Source of the DNA: CAZTJA01 sp964613745
GTDB taxonomy: Bacteria; Desulfobacterota; Desulfomonilia; Desulfomonilales; Desulfomonilaceae
Direction of reading: 5' to 3'
Assembly: GCA_964613745.1 (NCBI GenBank)
Contig: CAZTJA010000025.1
Coordinates: forward strand, 1-33,218
Length of the DNA stretch: 33,218 nt
In this document: positions 22,589 through 30,490 of the stretch, one piece after another
Numbering within the stretch: the first letter of the stretch is position 1
Layout: every line of letters begins with the position of its first letter
The notes under the pieces: generated by a model
What the model was told of the DNA's origin: nothing
Seen by the model: the letters and a program-made list of their open reading frames with translations, nothing else
The model's database searches: none
Position numbers and translations under genes: made by a program

Positions 22589-24760
22589 ATGGATTTAGCA
22601 GGCAGAACCTCCCCTATTCGTTTCAACGATATTCTAGACATGGTGAAATCTTACTATCCGGATGCCGATCTCGACGCCATCAGAGCAGCCTACGTCTATT
22701 CGGCTCGTGTACATCAGGGACAAACCCGCCGATCCGGGGAACCTTATCTTGTACACCCCGTTGCGGTAGCCGGAATCCTGGCCCAGATGAAGCTCGATGA
22801 AGCTTCAATATGCACTGGATTTCTCCACGATACCGTGGAAGACACCCTAACCACGCCCGATGACATTGAAAGATTTTTCGGAAAAGAAATTTGTACACTT
22901 GTAGACGGCGTAACCAAAATCAGCAAAATCGAGTTCCAGTCTAAAGAAGAACGGCAAGCTGAAAATTTCAGGAAAATGATCCTGGCAATGAGTCGGGACA
23001 TAAGGGTTTTGTTGGTGAAACTTGCGGACCGTTTGCACAACATGAGAACCCTTAGCCACATGCCTATAGAAGCCCGGCGAAGAATAGCTCGGGAGACTAT
23101 GGAAATCTACGCTCCTCTTGCCGCCAGACTCGGTATTTACTGGATGCGAACGGAATTGGAAGACTTGGCCTTCCAGTATTTGGATTCGGAACAGTATGAG
23201 CTGATAAAGGCTCGGTTGGAAGAAAAGATCAGGTTAAACCAGGAATATGTAAATAATGTACTCAGAATTATTAGAGAAAAGCTCGATCAGTATAATATAA
23301 CCGCAGTCACGAAGGGCCGAAACAAGGAAATTTTCAGCATTTTCAAGAAAATGACTGCCCAAAGACTCGACTTTGAGCAAGTCCATGATCTCACGGCGTT
23401 CCGAATTGTCCTTGATTCAGTCAGCGAATGCTACGCAGTGCTCGGGATTATCCACAGTCTTTGGCGACCCGTTCCCGGTCGATTCAAAGACTATATTGCG
23501 ATGCCCAAAAGCAATGGATACCAATCGTTGCACACGACCGTCATTGGACCCGAAGGTAACAGGATCGAAATTCAAATACGTACCAATGAAATGGATCTTA
23601 TTGCCGAAGAAGGAATCGCCGCTCATTGGTCCTACAAAGAAGGCAAGGTGGTCGAAGAGGAAGACGCCAAAGTTGTTACCTGGCTTCGACAAATGATGGA
23701 GTGGCAGCAGGATCTCGATGATCCCCGTGAATTCTTCGAAAATGTCAGAGTAGATCTGTATCCCGACGAAGTTTATGTATTCACTCCGAAAGGCGAAGTG
23801 AAGAATTTTCCAAAGGGAGCTTCCCCCCTCGATTTCGCCTATTCCATACACACTGAAGTCGGTCATAGATGTGCCGGAGCCAAAGTAAACGGTAAAATGG
23901 TTCCCTTGAAATATCAGCTACAAACCGGTGACAGTGTAGAAATCATTACTTCAGCCCACCAAAAACCCAGCAAAGATTGGCTTAAGTACGTAAAAACTGG
24001 TCGAGCCCGCACCAAAATCCGACATTACGTTTTGGCTGAAGAAAGACAAAGGGCCATTCAAATCGGCAGGGAATCCACCGAACGTGAACTTCGTAAGTGG
24101 CGCATAGATCTTAATCGGGTCGAAAAGGAAACGGAAATACTCAAGATAGCCCAGGAGTATAGTTTCAGGAGCGAAACGGATCTCTACGCAGCCATCGGTT
24201 ACGGCAGAATATCCCCGAAAGTGATCGTAACTAAGTTAATCCCGGCTCATGAGCGGGAAAAAGCTAAAGTACATCTAACCGAAGATAGACCCATAAGGAA
24301 AGAAAGCGCAACCACCAGAAGCGGCATCAGAGTTCAGGGGATTGCGGATGTGATGATCAATTTTGCTAAATGCTGCAATCCTTTGCCGGGAGATCCCATC
24401 AAAGGCTTCATCACGAGAGGCCGCGGCATTACGGTTCATAAAGCGGATTGCACAAACTTGCAAGTAACTGATTCAATACGTCTCATCGATGTTTCTTGGG
24501 ACGAAAACCAAACCCTCACTCGCATGGTTCGCCTGGGCATCACCGCTTCAAACAGAACCGGGTTGCTTGCGACAATCAGCGGGGTCTTTTCTTCCAACGA
24601 CTCTGATATCGTACAGGCAAACATGAAGGCGTTAAACGATCATCAAGCACAGGGCACATTTACCGTCCAGGTAAAAAACCTCGATCATTTGACAAAGATA
24701 ATGAACGCGCTGAGGACGGTGAAAGGCGTGGATAAGGTGGAAAGACTAGGAACAATCTGA
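22589..24760 (+). CDS. spoT: Bifunctional (p)ppGpp synthetase/hydrolase (Rel/SpoT)
   Basis: 723 residues, the usual full-length RSH size. The N-terminal HD hydrolase domain is intact: His56, His80-Asp81 and Glu84-Asp85 (HDTVED). The synthetase domain follows with GRFKDYIAMPKSNGYQSLHT; RFKD is the RxKD signature of bifunctional enzymes rather than the ExDD of RelA-only types. Then come EIQIRT, a TGS domain (YVFTPKGEVKNFPKGASPLDFAY), a zinc-finger-like segment (FAKCCNPLPGD) and a C-terminal ACT domain (LGITASNRTGLLATISGVF). It makes and degrades the stringent-response alarmone. As the only RSH gene in view, it could be the sole Rel of the cell. Confidence 0.96.
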   Translation: MDLAGRTSPIRFNDILDMVKSYYPDADLDAIRAAYVYSARVHQGQTRRSGEPYLVHPVAVAGILAQMKLDEASICTGFLHDTVEDTLTTPDDIERFFGKEICTLVDGVTKISKIEFQSKEERQAENFRKMILAMSRDIRVLLVKLADRLHNMRTLSHMPIEARRRIARETMEIYAPLAARLGIYWMRTELEDLAFQYLDSEQYELIKARLEEKIRLNQEYVNNVLRIIREKLDQYNITAVTKGRNKEIFSIFKKMTAQRLDFEQVHDLTAFRIVLDSVSECYAVLGIIHSLWRPVPGRFKDYIAMPKSNGYQSLHTTVIGPEGNRIEIQIRTNEMDLIAEEGIAAHWSYKEGKVVEEEDAKVVTWLRQMMEWQQDLDDPREFFENVRVDLYPDEVYVFTPKGEVKNFPKGASPLDFAYSIHTEVGHRCAGAKVNGKMVPLKYQLQTGDSVEIITSAHQKPSKDWLKYVKTGRARTKIRHYVLAEERQRAIQIGRESTERELRKWRIDLNRVEKETEILKIAQEYSFRSETDLYAAIGYGRISPKVIVTKLIPAHEREKAKVHLTEDRPIRKESATTRSGIRVQGIADVMINFAKCCNPLPGDPIKGFITRGRGITVHKADCTNLQVTDSIRLIDVSWDENQTLTRMVRLGITASNRTGLLATISGVFSSNDSDIVQANMKALNDHQAQGTFTVQVKNLDHLTKIMNALRTVKGVDKVERLGTI

Positions 24761-24769
24761 CGGGATTCA

Positions 24770-24797
24770 GGGGAGCAGGTGCATTAAACACCGCCCC
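24770..24797. terminator. Hairpin between convergent rel/spoT and rpmB
   Basis: GGGG-agca-GGTG, loop cattaaa, CACC-g-CCCC forms two 4-bp helices with an internal loop. It lies in the 47-bp gap between two convergent genes and could stop transcription from both sides. There is no T run on either strand, so the call is tentative. Confidence 0.4.
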
Positions 24798-24807
24798 CAC
24801 AATCGAA

Positions 24808-25002
24808 TTAAGGGGCTTTGGAAATCATGTTGGAACGAATACAGCGTGTGCAGACCTTCATTCTTTTTACGCCCCCTGCAGACTGAACTACTCTGACCTT
24901 CTGAAGGTTCGGTAAAGAGATTTTCTTGGTTCTGTTATGCGCGTGGCTTACGTTGTATCCCTTCAACGGCTTCTTACCGCAAATTTCACATACACGAGCC
25001 AT
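24808..25002 (-). CDS. rpmB: 50S ribosomal protein L28, zinc-binding form
   Basis: 64 residues from ATG 25002; an in-frame TTG just upstream lies inside the ribosome-binding region. Seen: MARVCEICGKKP at the N-terminus, SHAHNRTKK, and CTRCIRS near the end. The two CxxC pairs make this the zinc-containing (C+) form. The length and the SHxxNxTK motif are diagnostic for L28, which binds 23S rRNA near the exit region of the large subunit. It is the most downstream gene of a minus-strand block with the DUF1844 and chaperone genes, but AAGGAG directly upstream shows efficient independent initiation. Confidence 0.95.
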   Translation of the reverse strand: MARVCEICGKKPLKGYNVSHAHNRTKKISLPNLQKVRVVQSAGGVKRMKVCTRCIRSNMISKAP

Positions 25003-25008
25003 CAAAAA

Positions 25009-25014
25009 CTCCTT
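25009..25014 (-). promoter_or_regulatory. Ribosome-binding site of rpmB
   Basis: AAGGAG on the minus strand, 6 nt before ATG 25002. It sets the start of rpmB at that ATG. Confidence 0.6.
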
Positions 25015-25029
25015 CGACGGAACTTAGCA

Positions 25030-25449
25030 CTACTTGGAGGCCTCAACGAAGGCCATTCGCAATTGGAACAAAACATCAGTTATAATCTTTTCTTCTTCAG
25101 TTGTCAAATTTCCTCGGGTCTTTTCCTGAAGAAGACTGATAAGATCTATGGTCTGCTTGGCTCCGGGCAGGTCTTTGTGAGACTCGCCTTCCTGCAATTT
25201 TATGAATCCAAGCTGAATGAGAGCCGAATTAGCCAACGTCACAACGAATGACGAAAAATCTACGGGCGGCATGGGAGTAGCTTTTTCAGAAGATTTGGGC
25301 GGTTCCTGAGCTTCGGATTGCACTTCGCTCTCTATTTTGGGTTCTTCTGCCGGTTTTTGACCGGGCTCCTCTTGTTTCGCCTCTCCTTCTTTCGTGAAAT
25401 GGCGTTTATCCCGAACCTTGAACTCTTGTTTCGTTTCGTTTTCTTCCAT
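25030..25449 (-). CDS. DUF1844 domain protein
   Basis: 139 residues. The first about 65 are low complexity, rich in Glu, Lys, Pro and Gln (probably disordered). The C-terminal about 75 match DUF1844: DFSSFVVTLANSALIQLG, then an Asp-Leu-Pro-Ala segment and IDLISLLQEKTRGNLT with EEEKIITDVLFQLR. Function of the family is not known; members are short, soluble and common in Deltaproteobacteria and Acidobacteria, as I recall. GAGGG precedes the ATG. The gap to the DnaJ-like gene upstream is only 20 nt, so it is likely in the Hsp20-DnaJ transcript and may respond to heat or other stress. Confidence 0.8.
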   Translation of the reverse strand: MEENETKQEFKVRDKRHFTKEGEAKQEEPGQKPAEEPKIESEVQSEAQEPPKSSEKATPMPPVDFSSFVVTLANSALIQLGFIKLQEGESHKDLPGAKQTIDLISLLQEKTRGNLTTEEEKIITDVLFQLRMAFVEASK

Positions 25450-25469
25450 ACTTTTCCCTCTATATGTAA

Positions 25470-26378
25470 TTACAAATGTGTACGAAGTTTCTGAGGATTG
25501 AGCTTGGCAAACTGTTCCAGGTGAGAAGAAGAGGACGGGTGGATCTTTTCGGGAATCACTACCTGAACGGTGACGTAGAAATCACCTCTCATTGCGTCCT
25601 TGGGAGAGGGAAATCCCTTCCCTTTAAAACGAAAATTTGTTCCGGGTTGGGTACTTGGCGGTATTTTCAGCATTAATCGACCATCCGGTCCGGGAATTTC
25701 CAACTTTGCCCCAAAGATGGCCTCATTTATGGAAATTGGAAGCGGCAGGTAAATATCGTTTTCCTCTCTCTTAAAGAACCGATGCGGTGCAACATTTATC
25801 CTGATGAGCAAATCCCCCGCTCTACCGCCTCTTCTGCCGGGAGTGCCTTGACCTCCCAGTCTTACAACTGACCCCGTGTCCACGCCCGCCGGAACTTTCA
25901 CATTCAATTCTTTGTTCATGACGGTGACCGAAGCCGCTACCCCGTCGTAAGCCTGTTCAAACGTCAATCGGAGATCATAATGGAGATCTTCACCCTTTTC
26001 AGGACCTCGGAAACGGGATGATCTCCTCCTATCGCCGTGAAGAAAATCCGAAAACATGTCTTCGAACATGCGGTAATCAGATTGGCTTCCCTGACCGAAA
26101 TCATAACGATATGACTGAGTGCCGCCCCCATAGTACCCGCGATTCCAGTTTCCAAATTCAGGCTCATTATGGCCGAAGGTGTCAAATCTTTCCTTCTTTT
26201 CGCGGTCCCCTAATATTTCATATGCTTGTGATATTTCTTTGAATTTAGACTCAGAAGCAGCACTGTTGTTGTTCAAATCGGGATGATGTTGACGGGCCAA
26301 ACGTCTATAAGCGGATTTAATCTCCTCATCGGTAGCGGAACGCTGCAATCCGAGGACATTGTAGGGATCTTTTTTCAT
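25470..26378 (-). CDS. DnaJ-family co-chaperone, CbpA-like
   Basis: 302 residues. The J domain covers residues 5-70 with the HPD motif at 32-34, which stimulates the ATPase of DnaK. A Gly/Tyr/Phe-rich region follows (about 72-105), then the two beta-barrel substrate-binding C-terminal domains (for example LTFEQAYDG, VNVAPHRFFKREENDIYLPLPI, FRFKGKGFPS). The cysteine zinc centre of true DnaJ (CxxCxGxG repeats) is absent, which makes this the class II CbpA/DjlA-like type. The start ATG 26378 has a poor ribosome-binding site but lies 18 nt after the hsp20 stop, suggesting coupling. DnaK itself is not in the window. Confidence 0.92.
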   Translation of the reverse strand: MKKDPYNVLGLQRSATDEEIKSAYRRLARQHHPDLNNNSAASESKFKEISQAYEILGDREKKERFDTFGHNEPEFGNWNRGYYGGGTQSYRYDFGQGSQSDYRMFEDMFSDFLHGDRRRSSRFRGPEKGEDLHYDLRLTFEQAYDGVAASVTVMNKELNVKVPAGVDTGSVVRLGGQGTPGRRGGRAGDLLIRINVAPHRFFKREENDIYLPLPISINEAIFGAKLEIPGPDGRLMLKIPPSTQPGTNFRFKGKGFPSPKDAMRGDFYVTVQVVIPEKIHPSSSSHLEQFAKLNPQKLRTHL

Positions 26379-26396
26379 ATAATGTAAATTGAGTTC

Positions 26397-26837
26397 TTAA
26401 CCGAGCCCCACCACCTCGATGGGTCGGTCATGCCGTTCAGAGGATTTTGGTAACCTGATTTCCAATATGCCGTTCTCATATTTTGCTTCCGAGGACTCAA
26501 CATCAACATATCCGGGTATCTTTAAACTTCGTTCAAAAAACCCCTGTATCCGTTCAATACTATGGTAAGCAAAAATCTGAGGCTCCGGATCCAGCGGTCT
26601 TTCCCCCGAAATCGTGAGCCAATTGCCTTTTACTTCAATATTAATGTTTTCTTTGCCGACTCCGGGTAGATCGGCACGGAAAATGTACGAATCCGGTGTT
26701 TCAAGTATATCGATCGCCGGGCACCAGCATGCTTTGCGATGATAAAGCCCTTCATTTACAGTGGAATCGATGAGCCTATTCATCTTCTCTTGAAGACTCA
26801 GCAGATCTCGGAAGGGATCCCAGCGATTAAGTGTCAT
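26397..26837 (-). CDS. Small heat shock protein, Hsp20 family
   Basis: 146 residues from ATG 26837, chosen over the in-frame GTG 26849 because TGGAG stands 6 nt before this ATG. Seen: an N-terminal WDPFRDLLSLQEKMNRL segment, the alpha-crystallin domain (about 40-130) with YIFRADLPGVGKENI, and ENGILEIRLPK, followed by a C-terminal IEV motif that mediates oligomer assembly. It holds unfolding proteins until DnaK/DnaJ act, which fits the DnaJ gene directly downstream. A good promoter lies about 40 nt upstream; a CIRCE element was not seen. Confidence 0.95.
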   Translation of the reverse strand: MTLNRWDPFRDLLSLQEKMNRLIDSTVNEGLYHRKACWCPAIDILETPDSYIFRADLPGVGKENINIEVKGNWLTISGERPLDPEPQIFAYHSIERIQGFFERSLKIPGYVDVESSEAKYENGILEIRLPKSSERHDRPIEVVGLG

Positions 26838-26843
26838 CACGCA

Positions 26844-26848
26844 CTCCA
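26844..26848 (-). promoter_or_regulatory. Ribosome-binding site deciding the hsp20 start
   Basis: TGGAG on the minus strand, 6 nt before ATG 26837. It overlaps the alternative GTG start at 26849-26847, which therefore is unlikely to be used. Confidence 0.55.
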
Positions 26849-26875
26849 CTATTAATTCATTAATGATACTAATTG

Positions 26876-26904
26876 AGATTACGATTTTTTGAAACTGCAG
26901 TCAA
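26876..26904 (-). promoter_or_regulatory. Predicted promoter of the hsp20-dnaJ-DUF1844 unit
   Basis: On the minus strand TTGACT (26904-26899), a 17-nt spacer and TAATCT (26881-26876); 5/6 and 4/6 matches to the vegetative consensus. A palindromic ATTAAT-tc-ATTAAT (26851-26864) lies in the leader just downstream. No sigma32 or CIRCE signature was found by eye. Confidence 0.5.
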
Positions 26905-26983
26905 TAATATCGGTGCTTCGGAAAACATTAGCAAACCTCAGCGAACCGATCAACATCAAACTTGTACGAACTCAGATGTAGTT

Positions 26984-27979
26984 TCATTTCAACAGGTAGC
27001 CTTCAGTTTTCAATTTTTCCAAAAACAACTTACCCTTGCCTTTGGGAACAGCCAGCGCAAAGGATGAATCATTGCCGTTGCTGCTTGATTGCATTGAACC
27101 GCTCCCGGGCTTTATCTTGGGATTGTAGTCCAAAAACTCCCTCGGAGAAATCCCCACATATCGTGCTGCGTCTCCAACACTCAAGTCCTTCTGAAGTCGC
27201 AGACCTGTGATCTGATCAAATACGAAAGGATTAGGCTGTTTGTAGTGGAGCCCGAAGTCCGCCTGATGGGATGCAATGATGGAAAATGCTATCCATCTTA
27301 CGAGAATGTCCTCGGCAGGTTCCGGCAACGGTATGTCCCAAAGTCGATCCGAGTTCCAGGTGGCCATTGCATCCTGAACTGCCTTTAACGAGGTCACATA
27401 GGCCGCTGCTGCTGCCGACCAACTCTTGGACCCCAGGTCTTTATGCAACTGTTTTATTTTTGCCGAAAAGCACTTGGTGGATAACTCAAGATCCAGCCTA
27501 TCGTCATGCCACGAATCATCGGCCGTCACTACGCCATCTTTGGATGTACACGGCTTTTCCAGGGACCACCACCCGGCTCCGGTCCCTCTGTGTTGCGACT
27601 TAAGGCCGGCTCCTGAAAGTATCGGCGCCAACAAGGCAAATTCCTGCGGGATTCCCTCTTTCTCAAATATCTCTTCGAAAATCCATGAATAGCGGCTCTT
27701 CTCGTACAACCAGTCCGTCAACACGCTCCTAGCGTCCATGAGCAGAAAATTCACCTGAGAAACTATTCGATCATGCACGTCCGGACGTTGAATCGGCACC
27801 GTATCCCCGGCCAAAATGAAAGTCTTGCTCATCACGGAAGCAGGAATGGAGTAGCGCACACATTTTTCTTCCTGGACGCCCTTCTGACTTGCGGCAAGGC
27901 AGCTAGCCGTCAAAATAAAAACCAACCAAAAGCCAATTGCGACTGAGAGAAATCCGGAACGCATTCTCGTCTGTAGCAT
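26984..27979 (-). CDS. MltD-like lytic transglycosylase-related protein lacking the catalytic Glu
   Basis: 331 residues from ATG 27979. A signal peptide is seen at residues about 8-31 (FWLVFILTASCLAAS). The domain around 85-240 resembles the SLT fold of MltD: IFEKEGIPQEFALLAPILSG and GTGAGWWSL correspond to the family's GLPPELALLPxxES and AAGLWQF. The catalytic Glu that precedes Ser is Leu121 here, so it is probably not an active muramidase. A LysM-like segment follows (LSVGDAARYVGISPREFLDYNP), then a Ser/Asn-rich linker and a short basic C-terminus. It may bind peptidoglycan without cutting. It is last in the mpl-amrS-rpe-TPR gene run, 39 nt after the TPR gene. Confidence 0.65.
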   Translation of the reverse strand: MLQTRMRSGFLSVAIGFWLVFILTASCLAASQKGVQEEKCVRYSIPASVMSKTFILAGDTVPIQRPDVHDRIVSQVNFLLMDARSVLTDWLYEKSRYSWIFEEIFEKEGIPQEFALLAPILSGAGLKSQHRGTGAGWWSLEKPCTSKDGVVTADDSWHDDRLDLELSTKCFSAKIKQLHKDLGSKSWSAAAAAYVTSLKAVQDAMATWNSDRLWDIPLPEPAEDILVRWIAFSIIASHQADFGLHYKQPNPFVFDQITGLRLQKDLSVGDAARYVGISPREFLDYNPKIKPGSGSMQSSSNGNDSSFALAVPKGKGKLFLEKLKTEGYLLK

Positions 27980-28018
27980 CAATTTGAAATCCTGCTGATG
28001 TTCGGGAAACGAATCTAT

Positions 28019-29737
28019 TTACTTCGCTGTTTCAACTTCTTTCAGTTTCTGTTTGACCACTAAATTGTCGGGGTTGTTCTGCAATGACTTCTTGTACGCT
28101 TCCGCGGCCTGTTCTTTCATGCCTTTCGCAGAAAGAACATCCCCGAGATGTTCAGCAATAATCGGATCGGTTTTCACTTTTTCTATTGCCTTATTTAATA
28201 ATTCCAGAGCCTCATCCGTGCGGTTCGACTTAAAGTACACCCAGGCCAGGGAATCCATGACATAGCCGTCATCGGGTTTCTGTTCCAGAGCTTTTCGGAC
28301 GAGCTTTTCCGCTCGCTCCGTATCTTTCCCGGAATTCGCCAGTGTATATCCGATAAAGTTTAGCGCTCCGGAATCATCCGGCTTTTCTTCGAGTATTTTT
28401 TCCATCTCAGCCAATGCCTTCGTACGCTGGCCGCTCTTCTCATACACATTCCCAAGTGAGTACCTGATTTTCGTGTTCTTCGGTTCTATTTCCAGGGCCA
28501 AGATGTACGTTTCGGCTGATTCCTGGTACCGATTCAGTTCCTCGAGTATCGATCCTTTTATGTGAAGCAGATCAGTGTCTTTGGCATCTGTTTCAATTGC
28601 CTCTTCGATAAATCGTATGGCCTTACCCAGATCTTTTGCTTTAAGAAACATCAGAGAAAGCATCACCCGAGAATGTACAAAGGTCGCCTGCCCTTTACGT
28701 ATCTGGATGAGTTCCTTTTCCGCGTCGGCAATTTTGCCCTGCTCCTTCAGTATGCGACCCAACTGAAAACGCACCTGGTCCCAACTCGGCTTTGAATGTA
28801 AGATTCGGTCCAGAAGCTCTTTGGCTTTATCGAATTGCTTCTGTTCCGCCAAAATCAAAGCCATTTTTATCTGTATGCTCTGATTCGACGGAGCTATCTT
28901 CGATAATTCTTCAAACACCTGATATGATTCATCGTACTTCTTCTGATTTCCAAGTGCCTGACCGAGATTAAGTCGTGCATTTATGTTGAAAGGATCAATT
29001 TTAGACGCCTGCCTGAACTGCTCTTCCGCTTTGGAATACTCTTTCTGGAGCATGTAGATACCGCCCAATTCGAGATGGGCCTGGGAAGAAGCATCCGTGT
29101 CTTTACCGAGCAGATTGTTGAAAATCTCAATGGCTTTGTCGAACTGACGATTTTCGATGAACACTTTACCCAGATAGAAATAACCCTCTTTTTCCTCCGG
29201 GAATTGTTTGATCATCCGTCCGAACGTTTTCTCCGCCTCTTCGTACATTTTCTGCGACGCCTGAAGCGAACCTATAAAAACATACAATTCCCGCTCTTCA
29301 GGCTTCAAATCCAGTGCCCTGTTGTATGCTTCTATCGCTCGTACCCGATCTCCAATTACCGTGTAAACCTTACCGAGAAGTGTGTAAGCTTCCTCGTTGG
29401 TCGGGTCCAGCAGCACCGAATTGCGTGTAATAATCAGAGCATCGGCAATCTTGCGGTTCCTCGCCAGCAGAGTCCCAATCCGAATATTCAGGTAAGCGGA
29501 ATTCGGATCGAGCTTCAAAGCTTTCTTGAGATTCTGGATGATCTCTTCCGTGTCGCCTTGCGCCTCCGCTTGTTCAGCCAGTAAGAAATAGTACCCGGGA
29601 TCTTTTTCAAGATCCGGTTGAACAATGCTCTCCGGCTTGCCTTCAAAATCTTTGGCACACAAAGCGGGCGATAAGAGGAAGATCTGACTAATAAAAAGGA
29701 ATAAGAAAAATGCTGCGAAACCGAATGATTTCTTCAT
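28019..29737 (-). CDS. Secreted tetratricopeptide (TPR) repeat protein
   Basis: 572 residues from ATG 29737, preferred because AAAGG stands 7 nt upstream and the next residues form a good signal peptide (MKKSFGF, hydrophobic core, PALCA). An upstream in-frame start at 29812 would overlap rpe and hide the signal. After about residue 40 the whole protein is TPR: roughly fifteen 34-residue units with the usual W/L-G-Y-A-F-A-P spacing (for example AYTLLGKVYTVIGDRVRAIEAYNRAL, shown as a typical unit). It probably works as a periplasmic or outer-membrane scaffold; similar large TPR proteins take part in polysaccharide export or pilus assembly. No partner is evident beyond the degenerate MltD-like protein downstream. 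Confidence 0.85.
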   Translation of the reverse strand: MKKSFGFAAFFLFLFISQIFLLSPALCAKDFEGKPESIVQPDLEKDPGYYFLLAEQAEAQGDTEEIIQNLKKALKLDPNSAYLNIRIGTLLARNRKIADALIITRNSVLLDPTNEEAYTLLGKVYTVIGDRVRAIEAYNRALDLKPEERELYVFIGSLQASQKMYEEAEKTFGRMIKQFPEEKEGYFYLGKVFIENRQFDKAIEIFNNLLGKDTDASSQAHLELGGIYMLQKEYSKAEEQFRQASKIDPFNINARLNLGQALGNQKKYDESYQVFEELSKIAPSNQSIQIKMALILAEQKQFDKAKELLDRILHSKPSWDQVRFQLGRILKEQGKIADAEKELIQIRKGQATFVHSRVMLSLMFLKAKDLGKAIRFIEEAIETDAKDTDLLHIKGSILEELNRYQESAETYILALEIEPKNTKIRYSLGNVYEKSGQRTKALAEMEKILEEKPDDSGALNFIGYTLANSGKDTERAEKLVRKALEQKPDDGYVMDSLAWVYFKSNRTDEALELLNKAIEKVKTDPIIAEHLGDVLSAKGMKEQAAEAYKKSLQNNPDNLVVKQKLKEVETAK

Positions 29738-29744
29738 CGGCAAA

Positions 29745-29749
29745 CCTTT
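29745..29749 (-). promoter_or_regulatory. Ribosome-binding site deciding the TPR protein start
   Basis: AAAGG on the minus strand, 7 nt before ATG 29737. It supports the start that exposes the signal peptide. Confidence 0.5.
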
Positions 29750-29786
29750 CGAATTGTGGGCGAAAGCGTGGTGAAACTCGTCAACA

Positions 29787-30455
29787 TCACACGATGTTTC
29801 GTGAAGCGGCATGCAATTTACGTATTACATCCGCATAAGGTGGATTTCCGTACACGGCGCTTCCGGCAACAAACGCATCCGCTCCGGCTCTAGCCAGTTC
29901 GTCTGCAGTTGCGGGGCTTACGCCTCCGTCCACTTCGATAAGTATTTCACGCCCTGACTCATCGATCACACTGCGTAAATCCATGATCTTCGAGAGCATG
30001 CTTCTAATGAATTTCTGTCCGCCGAATCCCGGATTTACGGTCATTAACATCACGACGTCCAGTTCCGGAAGAACATGCTTGATGGTTTCTATCCCGGTGG
30101 AAGGATTCACCGCAACTCCCGCCTTAGCTCCCAATTCTCGAATGTGAGTCAACGTCCTGTGCAAATGATGATCGGCTTCCACATGGACCGACAATATGTC
30201 GGCTCCTGCATTGATAAAGTCGTCAACATACCGACTCGGCTCGGAAATCATCAAATGCACATCCAACGGAATGCGAGCCACACGTTTTGCGGCTTCCACA
30301 ACGAGAGGTCCGATTGTAATATTCGGGACAAAATGCCCGTCCATTACGTCAATATGAATCCAGTCCGCACCGGCGTCCTGAACAGCTCTGATTTCATCGC
30401 CCAATCTGGTGAAATCGGCGGAAAGTATGGAAGGAGCTACGATTATCTGTTTCAT
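29787..30455 (-). CDS. rpe: Ribulose-phosphate 3-epimerase
   Basis: 222 residues, full length. TIM-barrel motifs are all present: APSILSADFTRLGDEI at the N-terminus, HIDVMDGHFVPNITIGP with metal and catalytic residues (His, Asp), VHLMISEP, VNPGFGGQKFI (phosphate loop) and EVDGGVSP (second catalytic Asp). It interconverts ribulose 5-phosphate and xylulose 5-phosphate in the pentose phosphate pathway. It lies 35 nt after amrS and 49 nt before the TPR gene, on the same strand, so it is inside the putative mpl operon. Confidence 0.97.
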   Translation of the reverse strand: MKQIIVAPSILSADFTRLGDEIRAVQDAGADWIHIDVMDGHFVPNITIGPLVVEAAKRVARIPLDVHLMISEPSRYVDDFINAGADILSVHVEADHHLHRTLTHIRELGAKAGVAVNPSTGIETIKHVLPELDVVMLMTVNPGFGGQKFIRSMLSKIMDLRSVIDESGREILIEVDGGVSPATADELARAGADAFVAGSAVYGNPPYADVIRKLHAASRNIV

Positions 30456-30490
30456 ACACCCATCACTGTCTTAAGTATTTGTCGCAATCG

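Noticed and set aside
26850..26983. CIRCE or sigma32 element upstream of hsp20
   Set aside because: No TTAGCACTC/GAGTGCTAA pair and no CCCCAT-type -10 was found; a vegetative-type promoter fits better.
29075..29584. 169-codon plus-strand ORF
   Set aside because: Antisense shadow of the TPR repeats.
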